From positions 1 through 20,710 of the IMG/VR virus record IMGVR_UViG_3300047324_000134: DNA of 20,710 nt; one strand, written 5' to 3'. Both the position numbers and the translations under genes were made by a program. This DNA is from a virus. Under the pieces are notes generated by a model. It ran no database searches. It was not told the DNA's origin and saw nothing but the letters and a program-made list of their open reading frames with translations. Positions 6,622 through 13,441 of the stretch are shown one piece after another; position 1 is the first letter of the stretch, and each line of letters opens with the position of its first letter.

Positions 6622-7920
6622 ATGAACATCATTCAATCCATCGCTCAATGTCTGCGGAGTCTCCGCGCGGCGGGATCCGTGGACGATCCGTTGATCCATG
6701 GAGGCGCCAGGAATAGACGCCCTGTCCTCCTCGCCAATGAAGGGCGGCCGCTTCCGGTCACGCTCTTCCTGCCTAACCAATTATCTCCGCGGCAGCCCGG
6801 CCAGGACCACTGGGTGCAGCTCTCGCCATTCGGCGATTTTGCCAACGTCAGCGGGGCGGCGCGTGTCATCCAGCGGTTCCACCACGAGGATGCGCGGCAC
6901 ATTTGCGATGAATTTAACTCGGCCATCCGCCGGGTGACTCAGCCGCTCGGCATGCCGTTTTACATCGGGCACCCCGATCATCCCCGCTTCAAGGGGCAGC
7001 CTGGCCATGAGGACACGCGTTCGTACGGCCGGGGCAAGGAGATGCAGGTTCGCCACGATGCCACGTGCGCCACGTGCGCGGCTTTCGCGAACTCGAAGAG
7101 CAGCGGCGGGAGCGACGCATCCTGCCCGGACACTGCTCCCTGCCAGGAGCACGGCCTATTTGTGAGGATGCATTGGAACGACGACGGCGCGCGCCTCATC
7201 GCGAACGAAAGCTTTCATGGACATAGCGTCAATTGGGCCGCCATCCCGTCGGGAATGGAAAACGGCGTGCAGGTTTTCCGTCCGGTGCGGGTAAAGAGCG
7301 CCGGCTTTACCAATGAACCGAATATTCCCGTGCGGCCGGCCTCGCTCGCGAATGCCGCGGATAGCAGCGACGCGGAGCAGCAGCAGCAGCCCATTCAAAC
7401 TACTGTCCCACCCAGGCTCAAGCTTCTTGCCGGCTTCAAAGAAGACGACGAGGTGACGATGGATCAAGTCATTGACGCGCTCGAAAAGGCGCGTCCGGTG
7501 GAGAGCGCAAACGAAGCCGCACTCTCGGACCTCGAGCGGCAACTCGCAAACGAACGGCGCGCCCGCGCCACGTCAGTCGTGGACAGTCTTCTGAAGGCCG
7601 GCCGGGTTATCACCAGGGATCGCGCGGCGTGCATCGAGCAGTTATGCAACGCCGGCGACCAGTTCGAACAAAGGGCCGCCGAGATAGGGAACGCCCGGCC
7701 TGTCGTGAAGACCGAGGCCAGGTCGCGGGGGCTCGCAGGCCAGCACGCGAAAGTTGTCGAGGGAGAGCGCGAGCGTACGGCGCGCCTCCAGGAATTGCTG
7801 GACGCCCGCCAGAAGGATTTCCCGAACGAGACTTACGAAGAGCGCTTCCGCGCCGTGGCGAATTCCAACGAAGGAGCGCAGCTCTTCGTCCAGATGCGGC
7901 GCTCCGGAGCGGAAGAATAA
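6622..7920 (+). CDS. Phage prohead protease-scaffold, Mu I/Z-like
   Basis: The N-terminal two-thirds match the Mu gpI protease. YIGHPDHPRF (114-123) comes first, then a Gly-Arg-Gly-Lys segment, FVRMHWNDDGARLIANESFHG, then HSVNW (Ser202 is the likely nucleophile region), and finally VKSAGFTNEPNIPVRP (224-239), equivalent to the family's GLTN-x-PNIP. Residues about 280-430 are Ala/Glu/Arg-rich helices that fit the fused scaffold (Z). The protein should organise capsid assembly and then cleave itself. An insertion at 145-178 carries four Cys (149, 152, 168, 174) in a C-x2-C-x15-C-x5-C arrangement, part of which is coded by a tandem 9-base repeat at about 7061-7078. No MuF-type minor head gene lies between portal and protease. 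No Shine-Dalgarno sequence is present. Confidence 0.85.
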   Translation: MNIIQSIAQCLRSLRAAGSVDDPLIHGGARNRRPVLLANEGRPLPVTLFLPNQLSPRQPGQDHWVQLSPFGDFANVSGAARVIQRFHHEDARHICDEFNSAIRRVTQPLGMPFYIGHPDHPRFKGQPGHEDTRSYGRGKEMQVRHDATCATCAAFANSKSSGGSDASCPDTAPCQEHGLFVRMHWNDDGARLIANESFHGHSVNWAAIPSGMENGVQVFRPVRVKSAGFTNEPNIPVRPASLANAADSSDAEQQQQPIQTTVPPRLKLLAGFKEDDEVTMDQVIDALEKARPVESANEAALSDLERQLANERRARATSVVDSLLKAGRVITRDRAACIEQLCNAGDQFEQRAAEIGNARPVVKTEARSRGLAGQHAKVVEGERERTARLQELLDARQKDFPNETYEERFRAVANSNEGAQLFVQMRRSGAEE

Positions 7921-7932
7921 ACCAATCCATCC

Positions 7933-8112
7933 ATGTCAAAAGAACACGACCCGCAAAGCATTCAGCAAAAAATCGACGCCGGTCTCAGCCGTGAGCAAGC
8001 CATCGAAGTCCTGGACCGGCAGACCCCTTGCGAAGCGCCGGCTCCCGTCAAGGAAAAGAGAACTCGAAAAAGCGCTTCCCGATCATCCGGATCCCCCGGC
8101 GAAGACAAGTAA
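7933..8112 (+). CDS. Small 59-aa head-module protein
   Basis: This short ORF (ATG at 7933, TAA at 8110) begins 12 bases after the protease gene. Its sequence starts MSKEHDPQSIQQKIDAGLSR and continues with EQAIEVLDRQ, then a basic, Ser/Pro-rich tail (KEKRTRKSASRSSGSPGEDK). The segment IDAGLSREQAIEVLDRQ resembles the K-x-AGL-x-x-E-x-A-x-x-V motif of small proteins that I recall between protease and capsid genes in other phages. The helix plus positively charged tail could bind DNA or scaffold, but the function is unknown. Length, position, ATG context and composition support a real gene. Confidence 0.65.
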   Translation: MSKEHDPQSIQQKIDAGLSREQAIEVLDRQTPCEAPAPVKEKRTRKSASRSSGSPGEDK

Positions 8113-8268
8113 CATTTCAGAAAAGCTTCGCGATCCAGACACTTTGCCGCCCGGAGCAATCACGCCACGGGGGCAGCAACCAAAACCAAGCATGAAGGAT
8201 GAACCATGGAGGCTGAAGAACAACCTGCTGCCTTCGAACTTCATTCTTCCACTTAGAAAGAACCATCC

Positions 8269-8802
8269 ATGATCCATTCGATCATCGCCGTACCTGTATT
8301 GCTGCTCTTCCTCGCAGCGGCATGGACAGGCCTCAATAAAAGTCAACTCCATCGAGTCCTGACCGATTTGGCAAACTCGATCCTCGTCAACATCACGCCC
8401 AAGGGACGTGCGACCGCGGTTGCGGACATGGCGTTTACCCAGCGATACCTCATCGCGTGCCGTGGAGCGGAATATTACAGCATCGCCATCGCGGGACAGG
8501 GGAGCATCCCCTACGCCGTCGTCCCCGATATGACGCCCACGACCGACACGGATTTGAGTTACCCGCTCCCGGTGCACATCCTTGGTCTCAACGAGGATAC
8601 CGAACGCATGATCGCAAGCAGTCCCATCAATATCGATGACCTGCTCACGACGGATACCGGCGGGCTGGTGCGCACGGTGCCGCAGGCGCCCGGAACTTAC
8701 TGGATATTAGGCAAGGCAAAGACACAGGCCTTCGCAAATGGCGACCAGGTGGAAGTGATCCCCTGCTTCCCATACATGCGCAACGTGGCCCAGCCGGTCT
8801 AG
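8269..8802 (+). CDS. Capsid decoration/cement protein (DUF2190-like) with N-terminal hydrophobic segment
   Basis: Residues about 50-177 match capsid-cement proteins: a start resembling DAAxTxRYLL (VADMAFTQRYLIACRGAEY), then GQGSIPYAVVPD, HILGLNEDTERMIASSPINI, GTYWILGKAKTQA and QVEVIPCFPYM. Such proteins bind the outside of the capsid lattice. The annotated reading adds 53 residues before this domain. They include a membrane-like stretch (IIAVPVLLLFLAAAWTG, about 5-21), which is unusual for a virion shell protein. A start at Met54 (8428) would give the family's usual size of about 120 aa but would leave the hydrophobic stretch unexplained. The start overlaps the stop of a 26-codon ORF by ATGA. 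Confidence 0.75.
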   Translation: MIHSIIAVPVLLLFLAAAWTGLNKSQLHRVLTDLANSILVNITPKGRATAVADMAFTQRYLIACRGAEYYSIAIAGQGSIPYAVVPDMTPTTDTDLSYPLPVHILGLNEDTERMIASSPINIDDLLTTDTGGLVRTVPQAPGTYWILGKAKTQAFANGDQVEVIPCFPYMRNVAQPV

Positions 8803-8852
8803 GCCCGATCCGTCCCTTGATAGCCGCAAAACATTCAATCACCAGCAATCCA

Positions 8853-9209
8853 ATGAAACAAAAACTGACACACTCCGGTTTGATCGCTCTTGCGATGGCG
8901 CTCGCCGCCACCGTCCTCGGGTCCTACTTCCAGCAGGCGCAAGCCGGGCAGTATGACGTTACTTACGCCATCCGAATCTCCGGGACCGGGCCTCTGCTGA
9001 TGCCGTACCTGGGGACCTCCGGCTCATGGCAGACCGTGGCTACCACCAGCACCAATGGTTTTCTGCAGACGACCGGCAGCGGTCTCACGGTAAATCCCAG
9101 TCCCATCATTACCGGCACGGCCAACATCGCATCGCCGGCGCCCGGGGAGCTGGGCACTTCCGCCACCGGCCAGCTCCTCATCTGGACGGGATCGAACTGG
9201 GTTCACTAA
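8853..9209 (+). CDS. 118-aa protein with canonical Sec signal peptide inside the head module
   Basis: The N-terminus is a textbook type I signal: basic n-region (K2, K4), hydrophobic core at about 9-23 (GLIALAMALAATVLG) and an AQA cleavage motif (29-31) before Gly32. The mature part of about 87 residues is rich in Gly, Ser and Thr and looks like beta-structure. It ends in GELGTSATGQLLIWTGSNWV, a phrase typical of phage fibre or stalk domains. It lies between the decoration and major capsid genes, so a head fibre is a fair guess. A cleavable export signal on such a protein is hard to fit with assembly in the cytoplasm. The ATG at 8853 starts exactly at the n-region; an in-frame ATG at 8817 is less suitable. 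Confidence 0.7.
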   Translation: MKQKLTHSGLIALAMALAATVLGSYFQQAQAGQYDVTYAIRISGTGPLLMPYLGTSGSWQTVATTSTNGFLQTTGSGLTVNPSPIITGTANIASPAPGELGTSATGQLLIWTGSNWVH

Positions 9210-9242
9210 ACCGCCACACCTACTAACCAAGACAAAGCTAAC

Positions 9243-10331
9243 ATGAAAAAAGCAACTATCGCGGAAACCGCGCCGGTCATGTCCTTAAAGGACTACCGCA
9301 AGCATCATTCAAAGGCCGTCGAGCGGCTGGCGAAAATCGAAAACGAGCCGGTGGCGCTTATCGCCAATGAAGGCGCCCCGATCCGTCCGGGAGACGTTTA
9401 TCTTGCGAACGAATCCGTCTTCACGCAGCAGTTCTTCGATGAACCGCTCACCAATTACGCCGCGGGCTGGCGCGATCCGAATAACATCGAGGAAACGCTC
9501 GAATTCTTCGCTCCCAGCGTCCCGGTACCCCGGCGATTCACTTACAAATCGTGGACTAATATCGAAGAGTTCCTCTCGGAGGGCTCGTATGACGATCTTC
9601 GGGCAATTGGCGCCGAGTTTGCCACAGTTATCTACACCGGCTCGGAAATCCACGCCCGCACGGACAATCGAGGTCTCCGCATGCGCGTGGATATGGATGA
9701 GGTCGCGGATCCCAACAGCGCGCTGGCGGGCGGAATCCCCGCCTTCCAGGCTCGCATCGTCGAGAAGCTGAAGCGGCGCATCCTGCGCAACTCCCTGCGG
9801 CGCGCCATCGCCATGTTATCCGCGGGCGCCGTCATCACCGCCAAGACCTGGAACGGCGGCGCCGGCCAGGACCCGGACAACGACGTGCTGCAGCAGCTGG
9901 TCTCCGCGGCCACGCAATCGGGAATTCGTCCGAACCGCGTCGCCTGGGGCGACACCGCGTGGTCGAAGCGCGTGCTGACCCATCGGGCGCAGAACGACGC
10001 CGGGGGCTACGCGAGCGCGGGCCTCAATCCTGAAGAGGTCGGCATGTTCCTGATCGCCCAGCCTTACGTCAGCCGCGAGCGTTTCTCCGCCGCCGGCGCG
10101 GGGCTGGCGGAAGTCGTCGGCAATCTCGTCTTCATGTTTTACGCCATGGCGGGCCAGGACACCGAAGACCCTTCGAACATCAAGCGCTTCTATTCCATGA
10201 CCGATAGCGGCGGCCCCTGGAGGGTCTATGTCCAGCAGGTCACCAGCAAGCTGGTAGATATTACCGTGGAACACTACGAACTGATCAAGGTTACGAGTCT
10301 CCTCGGGATCAATCAGTTCACGATTAGCTAA
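9243..10331 (+). CDS. Major capsid protein (Mu gpT position)
   Basis: The 362-aa protein occupies the major-head position after protease-scaffold and decoration genes. Features that fit a major capsid protein are an N-terminal helical region with KAVERLAKIENEPV, the extended segment FFAPSVPVPRRFTYKSW, the DNRGLRMRVDMDEVADPNSA region, a helix pair KLKRRILRNSLRRAIAMLSA, and a C-terminal domain ending in DITVEHYELIKVTSLL. It should form the icosahedral shell. I cannot assign a Pfam family with certainty. Residues 39-46 (LIANEGAP) repeat a motif found at residues 36-43 of the protease-scaffold (LLANEGRP). No Shine-Dalgarno sequence is visible. Confidence 0.8.
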   Translation: MKKATIAETAPVMSLKDYRKHHSKAVERLAKIENEPVALIANEGAPIRPGDVYLANESVFTQQFFDEPLTNYAAGWRDPNNIEETLEFFAPSVPVPRRFTYKSWTNIEEFLSEGSYDDLRAIGAEFATVIYTGSEIHARTDNRGLRMRVDMDEVADPNSALAGGIPAFQARIVEKLKRRILRNSLRRAIAMLSAGAVITAKTWNGGAGQDPDNDVLQQLVSAATQSGIRPNRVAWGDTAWSKRVLTHRAQNDAGGYASAGLNPEEVGMFLIAQPYVSRERFSAAGAGLAEVVGNLVFMFYAMAGQDTEDPSNIKRFYSMTDSGGPWRVYVQQVTSKLVDITVEHYELIKVTSLLGINQFTIS

Positions 10332-10346
10332 ACATCTGGGTTGGGC

Positions 10347-10387
10347 GCCGCCGCCCCGTGGTCTGGGAATTCCACGCGGGCGGCGGC
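10347..10387 (+). terminator. GC-rich stem-loop after the major capsid gene (attenuator-like)
   Basis: The left arm 10347-10361 (GCCGCCGCCCCGTGG) pairs with the right arm 10372-10387 (CCACGCGGGCGGCGGC), with one bulged G and a 10-base loop. The stem starts 15 bases after the capsid stop codon. There is no following U-tract, so a classical intrinsic terminator is unlikely. It could act as an attenuator or an mRNA 3'-end stabiliser that lets capsid transcripts exceed those of the tail genes. Confidence 0.5.
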
Positions 10388-10456
10388 CAAGACTCTGGAG
10401 AAGTATGAATGATGAAGCAGCCAATCGAATTTGGCGGCTCGGCCGCTCCGCTGTCC

Positions 10457-10468
10457 TCAGCCTTTAAG
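10457..10468 (+). repeat. Partial host-type repeat, AGGCTAAA/TCAGCCTTTA family
   Basis: TCAGCCTTTAAG is the same element in the same orientation as TTCAGCCTTTAG at 11735-11746. It lies just before the gene starting at 10478 and gives that gene an A/T-rich leader (AAGTTTTGACTT) without a Shine-Dalgarno site. Only this short arm is present. Confidence 0.4.
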
Positions 10469-10477
10469 TTTTGACTT

Positions 10478-10930
10478 ATGTCCAACTGGACTTCCATTAC
10501 CATTGATACATTGAAAGCGGCCGGGCATGGCGCCATCGTTGACGCGGCGCAGACTGCCGGCATCGGCGGCGTTGACCCAGTCGCCGAGTCTATTGCGGAC
10601 GCCGTCTCGCGGGTGCGGGCCGCCTGCTCGACCGGCAATCAACTCGACGCGGACACCACCAAGGTACCGAATAGTGTCAAGGGCCTTGCCATCCGCATCG
10701 CGCTCTTCGCGCTCATGGAGCGGATCAATTACCCGCTGAGCGAGGACCAGCGCGATACGCGGCGCAATGATAACAGCACGCTGCTTCGAATCAATGATGA
10801 CAGATTGAAGTTCGAGCGTCCGGACACCGCCGCGGGCGGCGCGGAAATGCAGCCAGGGACAGACATGGATACCGTGACGCGGACAAATCGGCGCCAATAT
10901 ACCCGCAGAGGAATGGAAGGTTTGCTATGA
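10478..10930 (+). CDS. Head-tail connector, DUF1320/Mu gp36-like
   Basis: The 150-aa protein has the DUF1320 layout. An Ala-rich N-terminus comes first, followed by a helix with an Arg/Ala pattern (VAESIADAVSRVRAACSTG), a region that leads into VKGLAIRIALFALMERIN, and then DTRRNDNSTLLRINDDRLKF. In Mu-like phages this gene directly follows the major capsid gene, as here, and the product joins the portal vertex to the tail. Its stop overlaps the next start (ATGA), as expected for neck genes made together. The start context is GACTTATG with no Shine-Dalgarno sequence. Confidence 0.75.
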   Translation: MSNWTSITIDTLKAAGHGAIVDAAQTAGIGGVDPVAESIADAVSRVRAACSTGNQLDADTTKVPNSVKGLAIRIALFALMERINYPLSEDQRDTRRNDNSTLLRINDDRLKFERPDTAAGGAEMQPGTDMDTVTRTNRRQYTRRGMEGLL

Positions 10931-11652
10931 GCCTTCAGCGTTTCCAGCTCGACCTCGCGGCGCGCCTCGAGGCGGCGGCATTCTTCGCCGATATTCCGGT
11001 CTTCGTCCTCCGCCCTCGAGCGGCGTTCACCGCCGCGCAAATCCAGGACAACATCAACTCGGCCCTTGGCGCGCTTACCGCTCAGAACGGAAAGGCGGGC
11101 CTTTGCGCGACGGTGCTCATGCCGCTTCTGGAAACAGAGAAACAGGAATTGCCCGGACCTTACCTCCGCCTCAAATGCACGGTGAGAGTACAGGAGAATG
11201 TGATGGTGAACATGGGCGCGAATGGAACACAGATCGCCTGCGAGGATGCCGCAATCGCTACCGCGCAGACGTTGCACCTTTGGACGCCTGGCGGGACTGC
11301 GGGGATTCTGCGGGCCGGGACGGAAACCATCACGCCGAATCCCTCTTTTGGAGGGAAAGTTACTTATGATGTGCAGGTCGAGAGCGAGCTGGACCTGGCG
11401 TGCCTGGTCAAAACGGCGCAGCCGTTCATCAGCGAGGCGGGCGGCAACATCTCGATCGCCTGCGCGGACGGGGCGGCCTCGATCTATTACACGGTCGACG
11501 GATCGATGCCGTGGGCAGGGAATGGGACTTACCCGAGCACCGCGATACTTTACGCCGGGCCCTTCGCGGCGCCCGCAGCGGGGAGATTGATCCGTGCGGC
11601 GGCCTATAACCCCACGCTGCTGGGAAGCGATGTGGATTGGCTGCAGCTTTGA
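10927..11652 (+). CDS. Tail-completion/neck protein with C-terminal chitobiase-C-like domain
   Basis: Residues 1-160 look like a tail-terminator or completion protein (Mu gp37/38 position). An N-terminal helix (DLAARLEAAAFFADIPVFVL) is followed by a two-layer part with YLRLKCTVRVQENVMVN and a helix DAAIATAQTLHLW, closed by a strand (KVTYDVQVESELDL). Residues about 165-228 form a second domain, ISIACADGAASIYYTVDGSM then ILYAGPFAA and IRAAAYNP. This matches the DGSxP...LYxGPF...AxAY pattern of CHB_HEX_C (chitobiase C-terminal, Ig-like) domains, which often bind or present carbohydrate surfaces. The fusion would place an Ig-like knob at the head-tail junction. GGAAGG precedes the start, one of few good ribosome sites. 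Confidence 0.7.
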   Translation: MSLQRFQLDLAARLEAAAFFADIPVFVLRPRAAFTAAQIQDNINSALGALTAQNGKAGLCATVLMPLLETEKQELPGPYLRLKCTVRVQENVMVNMGANGTQIACEDAAIATAQTLHLWTPGGTAGILRAGTETITPNPSFGGKVTYDVQVESELDLACLVKTAQPFISEAGGNISIACADGAASIYYTVDGSMPWAGNGTYPSTAILYAGPFAAPAAGRLIRAAAYNPTLLGSDVDWLQL

Positions 11653-11653
11653 A

Positions 11654-11746
11654 AGGCTAAAGGCTGAAGGCTGAAATTTTAGATATGAGACAGACCCGAA
11701 AAGGCAGGACAAAACGGCGAAGCGCAGACGCGACTTCAGCCTTTAG
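11654..11746. repeat. Intergenic inverted repeat, AGGCTRA family
   Basis: Directly after the stop codon come three tandem heptamers, AGGCTAA, AGGCTGA and AGGCTGA (11654-11674). TTCAGCCTTTAG at 11735-11746 is the exact reverse complement of 11657-11668, giving a perfect 12-bp inverted repeat around a 66-base spacer. I recall AGGCTAAAGGCTGA-type repeats as common intergenic sequences in Verrucomicrobiota chromosomes; that is memory, not a search. Related copies lie at 10457, 13323 and 17311. Confidence 0.75.
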
Positions 11747-11766
11747 AAATTAGCATTTTCTTCACC

Positions 11767-12708
11767 GTGAGCATACCTCTTCGCATTCATGGGCCGGCAA
11801 TCATCGCCTTCAATGGGGTGAGCTATTACTTCAAGGAGGGACTCAAAGGGTCGATCAAGAGGAGCCGCGTGAAGATCGAGGTGGACGCCTTTGGACAGAT
11901 CGCGGAAGCTGCCAGGGATTGCGTTGTCGAATTCACGGGAACCCCGGCAGGCGCCATTCGCGCCGCGGATTTGGCGGCGCAAATGCCTTATCTTCCGAAC
12001 ACTGTCGGCGCGAGCATCTTCGGTACAAGCGATCTGCCGCTCGTTGTGCACACGATCAATGACGGCCAAACCATTACCTGGCAGCGGGGGGCGATCAGCA
12101 AGTACGCCCCCATCCTGCTCAGCGCTACGCAGGGGACGATTTACAAGGGAGACATGACCTTTTCGTGCCTGATGTCGAGTAACTTCGCGCCCAATGCGGT
12201 CTCCGCGTGGAAGAGTATTGCCTCTTCCGCATTCTCAGACGCCACGTTCGACTCGTCCACCGTGCGGATGGCGCAATATGTCGCCGCATGGGGCGGCGGA
12301 TCGCCTTACAACGCGATGATTTCGCAGGACGGCTTCCTGCTTACTCCGGCGATTGAGACTGAGAATATCTCCGTCGATAATTATGGGATCATCGACATGG
12401 CGCTCAAATCGGTCACTGGGAGAGCCCAGTTCAAACCGGCGAACCTGACCGAGGCTCAGATCGATGCGCTGATCGAGTTGCAGGGAAGCAATGCGATGCT
12501 CCCAGGACAGGCGATCGGTGACGGCGGATATGACCTTGTAATCAGCAGCAGTCTGCTGAAGGCGACCCTCAAGATGGCAGGCGCTGTGGATTACGGGGTG
12601 ATGTACGCAACCGGCAAACTTCGCGCCGGCGAGGTGGTCTTCGGCGCGGCGACTACTTTCACCGCGGGGGTCCCAAACGCGATCCTCACATTCAGCATCC
12701 CCAACTAG
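11767..12708 (+). CDS. Probable major tail tube protein
   Basis: The 313-aa product begins with GTG at 11767. No upstream in-frame ATG exists, and the sequence SIPLRIHGPAIIAFNGVSYY reads as a natural N-terminus. It is followed by strand-rich sequence with VKIEVDAFGQ, LAAQMPYLPNTVGASIFGTS and PLVVHTINDGQTITWQRGAI. This fits tail-tube proteins of non-contractile phages and comes directly after the tail-completion gene. The rest (IETENISVDNYGIIDMALKS, then AQFKPANLTEAQID) also suggests a beta-barrel with an inserted helix. No sheath gene accompanies it. I am fairly sure it is a tail structural protein, less sure it is the tube. Confidence 0.6.
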   Translation: MSIPLRIHGPAIIAFNGVSYYFKEGLKGSIKRSRVKIEVDAFGQIAEAARDCVVEFTGTPAGAIRAADLAAQMPYLPNTVGASIFGTSDLPLVVHTINDGQTITWQRGAISKYAPILLSATQGTIYKGDMTFSCLMSSNFAPNAVSAWKSIASSAFSDATFDSSTVRMAQYVAAWGGGSPYNAMISQDGFLLTPAIETENISVDNYGIIDMALKSVTGRAQFKPANLTEAQIDALIELQGSNAMLPGQAIGDGGYDLVISSSLLKATLKMAGAVDYGVMYATGKLRAGEVVFGAATTFTAGVPNAILTFSIPN

Positions 12709-12719
12709 AGAAAATGAAC

Positions 12720-12810
12720 GGTAGCCGAGGGCAAAAGACCCGTAACAAGCCAGCGCAGGGCAACGCCCTGGGTAAACGGGCAGAACATGGCAAGCGCCAA
12801 AGGCGCATGA
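12720..12810. repeat. Host-type intergenic repeat with two hairpins
   Basis: Two compact palindromes lie in the 174-base gap. CAGGGC-AAC-GCCCTG at 12756-12770 is a perfect 6-bp stem, and GCGCC-AAA-GGCGC at 12794-12806 a perfect 5-bp stem. The phrase GCAGGGCAACGCCCTGGGTA is a motif I recall from dispersed repeats of Planctomycetes and Verrucomicrobiota. It is unrelated in sequence to the AGGCTRA family. It could act as a transcription or processing signal between tail genes or be a passenger. The rest of the gap (12811-12882) shows nothing clear. Confidence 0.65.
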
Positions 12811-12882
12811 CAATAGATGCGGCCGCGGCTTTATTCAGATTGGTCTGATACCTTCCTTGTCTGTCGTTCCGCTCTTATCCGT

Positions 12883-13320
12883 ATGCTTGTATCAATAGGC
12901 ACATTCAATCTTTGCGACGGCACCCGGCTCAATGGCGTGGGGCTTACGAATCTGCGGTTCAAGGTGGATCGGAAGATTCAGGTAGCGGAGGTATTCCGCG
13001 CGCCGGCGGTGCTTGCGTTTGACAGGGGCAACCGGCAGACGACCGCCAGCTTCGAAATTAGCCGCACCTTCCCTGACCTCGGGTCCGCGGATGCGTTTAC
13101 CCTGACGCACGAGGAGAGTATCCCTACCTCCCCGGCGCTGGTGACCTTCATTGCCGTTCTGACCAATGGACAGAAGGTGCTCAGGTATCTGCCGAGCGGG
13201 ACAGTATCGAGCGTCGAGCTGGCTTCGCAGATCGGCCTCACAACCCGGCATCAGTACTCAATCGTTGGAGGTATCGTTACCTCGGTGGCGCCAAACCTCT
13301 GGGGAGCGGCGCAGATATGA
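12883..13320 (+). CDS. Small tail structural protein, function unknown
   Basis: The preferred start is the ATG at 12883. An in-frame ATG at 12817 would add 22 residues coded by sequence next to the repeat. The 145-aa product is strand-rich: MLVSIGTFNLCDGTRLNGVG, then LRFKVDRKIQVAEVFRAPAV, then ASFEISRTFPDLGSADAFTL, then LVTFIAVLTNGQKVLRYLPSG. This composition is typical of small tail or distal-tail proteins, and its place between tube and adaptor supports that. No Shine-Dalgarno sequence is visible. Confidence 0.6.
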   Translation: MLVSIGTFNLCDGTRLNGVGLTNLRFKVDRKIQVAEVFRAPAVLAFDRGNRQTTASFEISRTFPDLGSADAFTLTHEESIPTSPALVTFIAVLTNGQKVLRYLPSGTVSSVELASQIGLTTRHQYSIVGGIVTSVAPNLWGAAQI

Positions 13321-13322
13321 GC

Positions 13323-13416
13323 AAGGCTAAAAGTGAAGGCTGAAGGTGGAAAAGCGACTAGGCAACAAGCACAACCACTCGCCGCGAAGCGACGACCATT
13401 TCTTCATTCCTTAGCC
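13323..13416. repeat. Degenerate intergenic inverted repeat, AGGCTRA family
   Basis: AAGGCTAA (13323-13330) and a second unit AAGGCTGAAGG (13336-13346) follow the previous stop by a few bases. TTAGCC at 13411-13416 is the reverse complement of GGCTAA. The arrangement (tandem units just after a stop, then the inverse arm before the next start) copies the element at 11654-11746. The spacer differs in sequence. Confidence 0.6.
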
Positions 13417-13441
13417 TGTATAATTCAGCGTTCCTAAACTT

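Noticed and set aside
8192-8272. 26-codon ORF overlapping the decoration gene by ATGA
   Set aside because: It has a start and coupling overlap but is too short, with no family pattern or ribosome site. It is kept only as a note in the start-site finding.
10405-10467. 20-codon ORF with TGGAG upstream, between capsid and connector genes
   Set aside because: It is very short and ends inside a repeat arm; its composition gives no support.
10729-11712. 327-codon open frame on the - strand
   Set aside because: It covers two supported neck genes in antisense and includes repeat-derived sequence; its composition is Arg-rich.
12235-12813. 192-codon - strand frame ending in the 12.7-kb repeat
   Set aside because: It is antisense to the tube gene, and its N-terminal part is only translated repeat.
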